From Candidatus Eiseniibacteriota bacterium (GTDB lineage Bacteria; Eisenbacteria; RBG-16-71-46; JAGVPR01), in NCBI GenBank assembly GCA_020052115.1, contig JAGVPR010000213.1:1-7776 (forward strand): a DNA stretch of 7,776 nt, read 5' to 3'. The position numbers were made by a program, and so were the translations under genes. A model generated the notes under the pieces. The model made no database searches. It was not told where the DNA came from and saw only the letters and a list, made by a program, of their open reading frames with translations. Below, piece after piece: positions 1-6,400 of this stretch. How positions within the stretch are numbered: position 1 is the first letter of the stretch; every line of letters begins with the position of its first letter.

Positions 1-2151
1 CAGCAACGCGAGGGGCGGCGCCGCGGACGATGCGTCCGCCACGTCAACGGTCCACGCCGGTCCGGCGAGAACCGCCGCCGTCCCGATCGCCGCCTTCGTC
101 GCCCTCGTGAAGTAGCCCTGGTCTATCGTCGAGACCCGATCGTTCACCGTGTGATAGGACGGCGTGAAGTCCTCGAAGTCCTCGATGCCCAGGATCGCCG
201 GATATCCCACGTCCCAGAACGAGGCGTGGTCGCTCGCCGTAGTCGCCCCGCTCGTGATCTTCTCGAGCACGAGGCTCAATCCATAGGTCGCATTGACATC
301 CGTGAAGACGTCGGCGACGACGCCGCTGGCGGGATCCGTGCCCGCATGCAGCTCGAAGATATCCACGTCGTTGCTTTCGTAACCGATCATGTCGAAGTTG
401 ACGACGGCGTCTATCGAGTCGCCGCGGAAGACGGCGTTCGAGGCGTAGATGCCGCTGCCGACGAGCCCCTGTTCCTCGCCGGTGAAGCAGACGAAGCGAA
501 TCGTCTTCTCGAAGGAAAGCGCGCCGAGGATCTGAGCGCCCCGAAGCACCGCCACCGAGCCCGTGCCGTTGTCATCCGCGCCCGGGGCATCCACCATGGG
601 GTTTCCCGAGGTGTCGTCGAGATGCGCGGTGAGGAGAACCTCGCGACCCGGCCGGGAGACGCCCGGCAGCGTGCCGACGACGTTACGCCAGCTCCCGGGA
701 AGAACGCCGGTCTGTTGCTGCCATGTCGCGCCGCCATCCGTCGTGCGCACGACGACGCCCGCGCCGGAGGCCCAGCCGTTGAGCGCGTCCGAGAAGTCGA
801 GGGAGTAGAAATCGGCGAATGTGCCGGCGTCCTGCTCGATCCAGTTCAAGCCGCCGTCCGTCGTGTGAAGGATCGTGCCGTTCCATCCGGCGATCCAGCC
901 TTCAACCGGACTCACGAAGTCCACGCCGTAGAGATAATCCGCCGTGGGTGACGCCTGCGGCGCCCAGTTCGTTCCGCCATTCGAGGTGTGCACGATGGTG
1001 CCGTTCCAACCCACGGCCCACCCGTTCTGGCGATCCGTGAAGCACAGGTCGTAGAGGCGCTCGGTCGTTCCCGAAGTCTGCGCACTCCAGTTCGTGCCAG
1101 CGTTCACCGTCCGGCGGATCGTCCCGCTGCGGCCGCAGACCCAGCCGGAGTCCGCGCCGACGAACTGCACGGCGTAGAGGCGCTGCGATGTGCCGCTGAC
1201 CTGCGAGGCCCAGCTCGTTCCGCCGTTCGTCGTGCGGCGGATCGTCCCGAAATCGCCGACGACCCAACCCTCGGACGTGTTCTTGAAGTAGGCGCAGTGC
1301 AGGTAGTTCGACGTGCCGCTCGTCTGGGCGCTCCACGACAGCCCGCCGTTGTTGGAGCGCCGGATCATCCCCGAGTTCCCGACGACCCACATCGTGTCGG
1401 GCGCCGGCGTGAAGATGCCCCAGCATTCGGTGGTGACACCCAACGGCTGGGTTGCCCAGTTCGCGCCCCCATCCTCCGTGTGGAGCACCGTGCCCGAGGT
1501 GCCGACCGCCCAGCCTTCGCTCGCGCCGGGAGCGGCGTAGGTCCCGTAGAGGGTGCCCCCGAAATACGGCTCGTAGGCGACAGAAAGACCGGCCGCCTGC
1601 ATCGTCTCGTATGCGTACTGCTCGGCCTGGCGGCAAAAGGCGCTGCTGGAGTAGCGCGAGTCGAGGAACTGGGGAACGCCCCCGATCGTGACCTGCGTCT
1701 CGCCGGAGAGCCCATTCAACATCGCGATGAGATCGGCTGTCGCGATCTCATTCATGATCGCCTGGATGCGCGCGTCGTAGGCCGTGACGGCCTGAGGAGC
1801 CTCGGACTCCGGCGCCTGAGGAAGCCCCGGCGTCGGGACGCGCCGGACCGTGTAGCCGAGGACGCTCAGCAGCCGGACGGCATCTTCGGGACCCGCCACG
1901 AGGCTCGCGCTCTCCCCTTCAGCGAGAACCTCGACCTCCGGGACCATCGCCGCTCCCGCTCTCGGATATGCCGACACGAGGTAGAGCGAACCCTCGCTCT
2001 TCTCGAGAGCGGTCCGGATCGCCTGCGGCGTTAGGCCGGCGGGCGCGGCGTCTCCGCGCGGCGGGGCGAGGAGAACCAAGCCGGCGAGAACGGCCGGCAG
2101 GACGAAGACGAGGGGTCGGGCGAGGACTCGACGGCCGCGCGCGCTTCTCAC
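1..2151 (-). CDS. Secreted M28-type zinc metallopeptidase with a seven-blade YCF48-like propeller inserted in the fold (C-terminus off window)
   Basis: The frame is open for 717 codons from a GTG at 2151 to the left edge, so the C-terminus is missing. The GTG follows AAGGAGGG by 4 nt and no ATG lies in frame just upstream. Residues 1-36 form a signal peptide (Arg-rich start, hydrophobic core, cut near GDAA). Residues 130-197 match the N-terminal segment of M28 peptidases (helix, LDSRYSS, then AGLSVAYEPYF). Residues 205-486 are seven tandem units of about 41 residues with the YCF48/BNR pattern GW-x-x-G-x-x-G-T-hydrophobic-x-x-T-x-x-G-G-x-x-W. The M28 core resumes at 488 with WRNVVG. The expected metal and catalytic residues are all present: H510 (HLD), D527 (GADDNG), E559 and E560 (TGEEQG), D587 (NFDMIGY), H642 (SDHASF). 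It is therefore predicted to be an active two-zinc aminopeptidase or carboxypeptidase-like enzyme outside the cytoplasm. Substrate is unknown. The tail after about 697 looks like the start of a linker to a further domain. The family call is firm; the propeller's role is inferred. Confidence 0.92.
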   Translation of the reverse strand, partial: MRSARGRRVLARPLVFVLPAVLAGLVLLAPPRGDAAPAGLTPQAIRTALEKSEGSLYLVSAYPRAGAAMVPEVEVLAEGESASLVAGPEDAVRLLSVLGYTVRRVPTPGLPQAPESEAPQAVTAYDARIQAIMNEIATADLIAMLNGLSGETQVTIGGVPQFLDSRYSSSAFCRQAEQYAYETMQAAGLSVAYEPYFGGTLYGTYAAPGASEGWAVGTSGTVLHTEDGGANWATQPLGVTTECWGIFTPAPDTMWVVGNSGMIRRSNNGGLSWSAQTSGTSNYLHCAYFKNTSEGWVVGDFGTIRRTTNGGTSWASQVSGTSQRLYAVQFVGADSGWVCGRSGTIRRTVNAGTNWSAQTSGTTERLYDLCFTDRQNGWAVGWNGTIVHTSNGGTNWAPQASPTADYLYGVDFVSPVEGWIAGWNGTILHTTDGGLNWIEQDAGTFADFYSLDFSDALNGWASGAGVVVRTTDGGATWQQQTGVLPGSWRNVVGTLPGVSRPGREVLLTAHLDDTSGNPMVDAPGADDNGTGSVAVLRGAQILGALSFEKTIRFVCFTGEEQGLVGSGIYASNAVFRGDSIDAVVNFDMIGYESNDVDIFELHAGTDPASGVVADVFTDVNATYGLSLVLEKITSGATTASDHASFWDVGYPAILGIEDFEDFTPSYHTVNDRVSTIDQGYFTRATKAAIGTAAVLAGPAWTVDVADASSAAPPLALL
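694..1539 (-). repeat. Seven tandem YCF48/BNR-type repeat units within the peptidase gene
   Basis: The coding repeat has a period of 123-126 nt. Unit boundaries in minus-strand order are 1539-1414, 1413-1288, 1287-1165, 1164-1042, 1041-919, 918-796 and 795-694. Each unit carries a GW (or MW) pair, a G-x-x-G-T or similar turn, a beta strand ending in R/H-T/S, and an N/D-G-G-x-x-W turn; the fourth unit has NAG in place of NGG. Units 2-4 contain RR in the central strand (MIRRS, TIRRT, TIRRT), whereas units 1, 5 and 6 have VLHT, IVHT and ILHT, and unit 7 VVRT. HCF136/Ycf48 proteins are known to be seven-bladed propellers, so the count fits one complete closed propeller. Confidence 0.85.
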
Positions 2152-2155
2152 GGAA

Positions 2156-2163
2156 CCCTCCTT
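2156..2163 (-). promoter_or_regulatory. Shine-Dalgarno site fixing the GTG start of the M28 peptidase
   Basis: On the minus strand AAGGAGGG is followed by TTCC and then GTG. This is a near-perfect anti-16S match at short spacing. The signal peptide begins right at this GTG, and no competing ATG or GTG lies in frame nearby upstream. Confidence 0.75.
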
Positions 2164-2238
2164 GGTGGGTGCGATGAACTCGATGCCGAAGCCGGCGGAG
2201 GATCCGCCGAGAGCGCCGGGCGGCGCGCAGACGGGATC

Positions 2239-2244
2239 ATTCTA
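2239..2244 (-). promoter_or_regulatory. Possible -10 element for the M28 peptidase gene
   Basis: TAGAAT on the minus strand sits about 88 nt before the GTG, inside one of the few AT-richer patches of the intergenic region. No convincing -35 box lies 16-18 nt upstream, so this is a weak call resting on composition and position alone. Confidence 0.2.
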
Positions 2245-2291
2245 TCACAATCCGGTCGTAAACGCTAGTGTGTCGCGCAGTTAGTGGCGCC

Positions 2292-2312
2292 CCCGCCGGG
2301 TCAGTCGGCGGG
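2292..2312. repeat. Short GC-rich inverted repeat
   Basis: CCCGCCG (2292-2298) and CGGCGGG (2306-2312) pair perfectly around a 7-nt loop, GGTCAGT. There is no T-tract on either side, so it does not read as a classical terminator. It lies between the two divergent promoter regions. GC-rich DNA produces such stems by chance fairly often, so a function is uncertain. Confidence 0.3.
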
Positions 2313-2335
2313 TTCGGCGCTCCCCCTCTGCTAGA

Positions 2336-2347
2336 TTTGCGCGCAAA
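2336..2347. promoter_or_regulatory. Perfect 12-bp palindrome, candidate operator
   Basis: TTTGCGCGCAAA reads identically on both strands and ends 4 bp before the candidate -35 box at 2352. A dyad with AT-rich ends and a GC core next to a promoter is the usual form of a dimeric repressor or activator site. The regulator is not identifiable from the window. Confidence 0.35.
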
Positions 2348-2351
2348 ACGC

Positions 2352-2381
2352 TTGCTCTGAGGCTTCGCCGTGTAATATGAT
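2352..2381 (+). promoter_or_regulatory. Candidate sigma-70-type promoter for the small secreted protein
   Basis: TTGCTC (2352-2357) and TATGAT (2376-2381) are separated by 18 nt, and an overlapping TAATAT begins at 2373. The -10 area is the most AT-rich spot in the region. Transcription would begin near 2388 and give a leader of about 80 nt before the ATG at 2469. Promoter consensus in this lineage is unknown, so the call is moderate. Confidence 0.35.
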
Positions 2382-2454
2382 TATTTCCTCAGCGAATCCG
2401 TCGGGGTCACCTCTTGTTCTTTCTCCGGGATCGCTGCCAGCAACCCGCCCTTGG

Positions 2455-2461
2455 AAGGAGG
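2455..2461 (+). promoter_or_regulatory. Shine-Dalgarno site of the small secreted protein
   Basis: AAGGAGG lies 7 nt before ATG 2469. An in-frame TTG at 2451 is rejected as start because it lies upstream of this site and would translate through the ribosome binding sequence. Confidence 0.8.
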
Positions 2462-2468
2462 AGCCGCC

Positions 2469-3224
2469 ATGTCCCTAGCTTCACTCGGTCTTCATCTCAT
2501 GCGTCCTGTCGCCCGGATCTCTGTGTCGAGCGCGCTCGCCGCTGTCATCGCGGTCATTCTCGCATCCGGCTCTGCGTGGGCTCTTCCGTGCCTCGTGCCC
2601 GACAACGGGTCCGGCACGGCGGACCTTCCGCCGGTCGGGTGCGGATACGCATCCGAGGGACCGCTGGTCATCGTTGACGGCCTTCCCCCGGGCTCGCCGA
2701 TCCAAGCGATGAGCTCGATGGACTCCTTCTTCGACATCACGTACGCAGTCGGGGGCGTCCTGGGCGGCGAGCGAGAGATGTTCCATGCCTCTCTGCCCAT
2801 GCACCTCGTCGGAACCGGAGTCTTCACGGGCTACGACCGCGTCGTGAACATGCCGATCATTTGTGAGACGCACTCGGCCCCGCACCCGACGGCTGTTCCG
2901 GTGCAGAGCTTCGCGCACGAGCTCTACCTGCTCCAGGGGCAGCTCGTGCCGGGAGATCCGGATTTCGATCTGCTCCGCATCACCGCTGGCACCGGCTTCG
3001 GAATGCCGAGCCCCGGCCACACGACGCTCGTGCAAGCAGGTGGCAGCTGGGCGGTGGACAGCTTCTTCGACATCACGTACCGGATAGACTTCGTCGGGCA
3101 GCCCGGCGGGCCGTTCGCCGGCATGTCGGGAAGCACCACGGCAACCATCCGACTCCACTGCGGCGAGACCATCCCCACGGCTGTCGAGATCGGCACCTGG
3201 GGCCGCATCAAGTCGATCTACTAG
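2469..3224 (+). CDS. Secreted protein of unknown function with duplicated DSFFDITY motif
   Basis: The ATG follows AAGGAGG by 7 nt and gives 251 residues. Residues 1-38 are a signal peptide: an Arg-containing start, a hydrophobic stretch AALAAVIAVILAS... near 22-32 and a cut after SAWA, leaving a mature protein that starts LPCLVP. I do not recognise a named family. The mature part is rich in Gly, Pro, Thr and hydrophobic residues, has no further membrane helix and looks all-beta. It contains DSFFDITY twice (85-92 and 197-204). Each copy is preceded by a hydrophobic or Ser/Trp-rich stretch and followed by a strand and Gly turns (VGGVLGG and IDFVGQPGG). Four cysteines remain (41, 58, 132, 231), enough for two disulfides. 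The C-terminal end shows no LPxTG, PEP-CTERM or lipobox sorting signal. A structural or adhesive extracellular role is possible but unsupported. It is probably monocistronic: its own promoter lies upstream and a strong hairpin downstream. Confidence 0.85.
   Translation: MSLASLGLHLMRPVARISVSSALAAVIAVILASGSAWALPCLVPDNGSGTADLPPVGCGYASEGPLVIVDGLPPGSPIQAMSSMDSFFDITYAVGGVLGGEREMFHASLPMHLVGTGVFTGYDRVVNMPIICETHSAPHPTAVPVQSFAHELYLLQGQLVPGDPDFDLLRITAGTGFGMPSPGHTTLVQAGGSWAVDSFFDITYRIDFVGQPGGPFAGMSGSTTATIRLHCGETIPTAVEIGTWGRIKSIY
2721..2744 (+). repeat. Copy 1 of the DSFFDITY coding repeat
   Basis: This 24-nt segment encodes residues 85-92 of the small secreted protein. It differs from the second copy (3057-3080) only at the Ser codon (TCC here, AGC there); the following 18 nt are identical. 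The match at DNA level as well as protein level suggests an internal duplication or strong codon constraint. Confidence 0.7.
3057..3080 (+). repeat. Copy 2 of the DSFFDITY coding repeat
   Basis: This segment encodes residues 197-204, 112 codons after the first copy. It is preceded by WAV and followed by RIDFVG. The flanks are not obviously alike in sequence, so a duplicated beta-sandwich unit whose signature alone stayed conserved is one reading. Confidence 0.7.
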
Positions 3225-3241
3225 ATCCATCCCGGCATCTG

Positions 3242-3279
3242 CGTCCGCCCCGGAGACCCACAAACCTCCGGGGCGGGCG
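3242..3279 (+). terminator. Strong hairpin after the small secreted protein, likely terminator
   Basis: A 14-bp stem (3242-3255 with 3266-3279, one T-G wobble at 3244/3277) encloses a 10-nt AC-rich loop and starts 17 nt after the stop codon. GCAT (3235-3238) and ATGC (3280-3283) add four more pairs across a 3-nt bulge. No T-run follows, so it is a non-canonical terminator or an mRNA-stabilising 3' structure. Terminator hairpins without U-tracts are reported in GC-rich bacteria. Confidence 0.6.
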
Positions 3280-3428
3280 ATGCTGAGCGGCACAATCCCG
3301 CGCTTGCCGCCATCCCGTCCCGCTGCGTAAGCTCCGCGCATCCCCTCTCCAGTCGAGACGCTCGATCGTTGCCGCAGGCGCCCGAAGGTGCCGGGCGACC
3401 ACGTAATCAGATCCATCTCATCGGTTTC

Positions 3429-3435
3429 GAGGAGG
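3429..3435 (+). promoter_or_regulatory. Shine-Dalgarno site of the PD40-amidohydrolase
   Basis: GAGGAGG lies 11 nt before ATG 3447, slightly long but acceptable; a weaker AGGG at 3440-3443 is closer. The frame is open back to a TTG at 3369, but only the ATG at 3447 places the Arg and hydrophobic core of the signal peptide at the N-terminus. This supports the later start. Confidence 0.6.
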
Positions 3436-3446
3436 ACTTAGGGTCT

Positions 3447-6400
3447 ATGCCTCGCTCAGTCCGCTTCCCTCTGCCTGCCGCACTGGTGTTGACGCTGCTC
3501 GGCCTGATCTTCCCGGGGTCCGCCGCCTTCTGCGCTGAGGACGAGCCCTGGGACGTCACCGTCCCTCACGCGCCAGGCGACACGCTCCGCTTCGAGACGG
3601 CCGAAGGCACGTGGATGACCGTGGACGTCTCGCCAGACGGGGGGACGCTCCTCTTCGATCTGCTCGGCGATCTCTACACGATGCCCGTCGAGGGCGGACG
3701 CGCGAAGCGCCTCACCGCCGGACTCGCTTACGACATGCAGCCGCGCTGGTCTCCCGACGGCCGCCGCATCGCCTTCACGAGCGATCGGGGCGGCACCGAA
3801 AATGTCTGGATCGTCGGCGCGGACGGTTCCAGCGCCCGGCCGCTCTCCGAGGAGCCGGACCGCGTGACGAACACGCCCGCGTGGTCGCCGGACGGGGAGT
3901 GGATCGCGGCGCGCCGCCGCCTCACCGACCGCAGCTCGCTCGGCACGGTGGAGCTGTGGCTCTACAACGTGCGCGGCGGAAAGGGCGTCCAAATCACCAA
4001 GAAGGACGAGATCCCGGACGCGAGCGAGCCGGCGTTCTCCCGAGACGGCCGTTACATCTACTTCTCGGCGCGCGACGCCCGCTATCAGTACGACCGTAAC
4101 GTCTACGCGGGCATCTGGCAGATCCGTCGCTACGACCTGCATCTAGGCAAGGTCATCGCGCTTACCGACGGCGCCGGCGGCAGCGGGCGGCCCGAGATCT
4201 CGCCGGACGGGCGCACGATGTCGTTCGTGCGGCGCGTTCGCGAGAAGACGGTGCTCTATCTCTACGACCTCGCGAGCGGCCGCGAACGTCCCCTCTTCGA
4301 CGGCTGCGCCCCCGACCAGCAGGAAGCGTTCGCCTGGACGGGCGTCTATCCGGCTTACGCTTGGACACCCGACGGAAAGAGCCTCGTGCTCTATGCCGGC
4401 GGCGGTTTCGTGCGCGTGGACGCGGCGACGGGCCGCGCACAGCCGATCCAGTTCACGGCGCCCGTCGAGCAGCTCGTCGCGCATGCCGTACGCTTTCCTC
4501 ACGTGTTCGAGGACGATTCCCTGAGCGTACGTCAGATCGCGTGGCCGTCGCTCTCGCCGGATCGGAGGACGATGGCGTTCTCGGCGCTCGGCGAGGTATG
4601 GGCATACGACCTCGCGACTCGACGAGCCCGGGTGCTCTCGCCACGGGGCACGCGCGCCTTCGCGCCCGCGTGGTCCCCCGACGGGAAGTGGATCGCCTAT
4701 GTCTCGTGGCGCGACGTCGCCGGCGGACACCTCTGCAAGGTGCCCGCGAAGGGAGGCGCCCCGGTAGAGCTCACCACGGTGCCTTCTCAGTATCTGAACC
4801 CTGCCTGGAGCCGGGACGGTTCGAAGCTCTGCTTCCTGCGCGGCAGCGGCGGGCCGCTTCGCGATGGACACGACCTGAACGACGAGTTGTGGCTCGAGCT
4901 GCAGTGGATCGCCTCGACGGGGGGCGGCGCGCACACAGTGACTACCCTGCCGAGCCCCGGCGACATCGCATCGGTGCCTCGACCGGTGTGGAGCGCCGCA
5001 GGCGACAGGATCTACTACAACGAACCCGGCAAGCTCGAGGACGACGGCGCGACCGAGAAGAACGCGCTCGTCTCGATCCGCCCCGACGGCACCGACGCCG
5101 TGCAGCATGCGGTGTTGCCGAATGCGCAGGAGATGATCCCCTCCCCCGACGAGCGCTGGGTGGCGTATCGCGTGAAGTACAACGTCTTCGTCGCCTGCCT
5201 GCCGCGCATCGGCCGCACGCCGGTCGAACTGGGGCCGGACGGCGCGCTCCCCGTGCGCCAGCTCACCGAAGACGGCGGCGACTGGCTCGCATGGACGACG
5301 GACGGACGATCGCTCACCTGGAGCACGGGACCGGAGTTTCGAACGCTGGCGCTCGACAGCCTGCTCGCCGCGTGGGATCGCTCGCGCGCGGAGGCGGGCC
5401 GGCCGAAGACGCCCGCCGCGAAAGACTCGACCGGCGCCGAGGAGAAGGCGAAGACCGAGGCGAAGAAGGACGCGGGGCCGAAGGCGGATTCGCTCCATGT
5501 GCGCCTGCGCGTGCCGCGGGCGCGACCCGAAGGGACGGCCGCCTTCGTCGGCGCTCGGGTCATCACGGAGAGCCCGGACCGCGCCGGCGAGGTGATCGAG
5601 AACGCCACCGTCATCGTCACGCGCAACAGAATCAGCGCGGTCGGCCCGCGGGCGAGCACGCCCGTCCCGGCCGGAGCGCGCGTCTTCGACGCGACCGGCC
5701 TGACGCTCTTGCCGGGATTCATTGATGCGCACGCCCACTGCCACTACACGCAGCAGGGGGTGGTGCCGGATTCGTTCTGGGCCTACCGCGCGAACCTCGC
5801 CTACGGTGTGACGACGATGCTCGATCCGTCGGCGACATCGTACGAGGTCTTCACGCAGGCCGAGATGGTCGAGGCGGGGGCGATGACGGGGCCCCGCGTC
5901 TTCTCCACGGGCAATATTCTCTACGGAGCGGGCGGCGGCGACGCGCTCCCGCTCAAGTCACTCGAGGAGGCGCGCGCCCACGTCCGGCGCATGAAGCGGC
6001 TCGGGGCGAACAGCGTGAAGAGCTACATGCAGCCGCGGCGCGAGCAGCGGCAGTGGATCCTCGAGGCGGCGCGCGAGGAATCGCTTCTCGTCTTCCCCGA
6101 GGGCGGCGGGAAGTTCGAGGAGAACCTCGGCATGGTGATGGACGGGCACACGGGGATAGAGCACTCCCTACCCGTCCAGCCGATCTACAACGACGTCGTG
6201 ACGCTCTTCGCGCGGAGCCGGAGCGGCTGGACGCCGACGCTGCTCGTCACCTACGGAGGGCTTTCGGGCGAGCACTACTTCTACCAGCATGCGGACGTGT
6301 TCGACGATCCGAAGCTCCGCCGGTTCGTGCCTCAGCCAAGGCTCGATGCGCGAGCCATCCGGCGCGCGGTCATGGCGCCCGATTGGGACTGGCACCACAT

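Larger units (their letters stand above)
2152..2468. other. Divergent intergenic region, 317 bp
   Basis: This stretch lies between the divergent starts of the peptidase and the small secreted protein and I see no coding sequence in it. It holds the ribosome binding sites of both genes, two AT-richer patches (around 2235-2262 and 2330-2395) that stand out from the GC-rich surroundings, a 7-bp GC hairpin (2292-2312), a 12-bp palindrome (2336-2347) and a candidate promoter for the rightward gene. Regulatory input to both genes probably sits here. Confidence 0.6.

Noticed and set aside
151..951. Open frame of 266 codons on the plus strand opposite the M28 peptidase gene
   Set aside because: It has no recognisable motif, and the minus-strand frame carries the complete peptidase active site and propeller repeats.
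694..1539. CRISPR-like array
   Set aside because: The regular 123-126 nt period is coding and in frame, with divergent repeats and no short unique spacers. It encodes propeller blades.
988..2034. Open frame of 348 codons on the plus strand
   Set aside because: It is antisense to the propeller and N-terminal part of the peptidase. Its apparent repetitiveness only mirrors the YCF48 repeats.
3379..3397. Inverted repeat CGCCCG / CGGGCG before the amidohydrolase
   Set aside because: A 6-bp all-GC stem is expected by chance at this base composition, and nothing around it supports a riboswitch or attenuator.
2481..3416. Open frame of 311 codons on the minus strand over the small secreted protein
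   Set aside because: Its composition is Arg/Asp/Gly-rich and domain-free. The plus-strand gene has a strong ribosome binding site and a signal peptide.
3369..3446. TTG at 3369 as an earlier start for the amidohydrolase
   Set aside because: It would add 26 mostly polar residues before the signal peptide, and the Shine-Dalgarno site lies downstream of it, next to ATG 3447.
3225..3446. Promoter for the amidohydrolase
   Set aside because: I looked for -35/-10 pairs in this gap. The only AT-richer spot (about 3404-3412) has no acceptable -35 box at normal spacing, so none is annotated.
4143..5744. Open frame of 533 codons on the minus strand opposite the amidohydrolase gene
   Set aside because: It is rich in Arg, Ala, Gly and Val without any domain, and lies antisense to a well-recognised protein with intact motifs. 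Long antisense frames are expected in GC-rich coding DNA.
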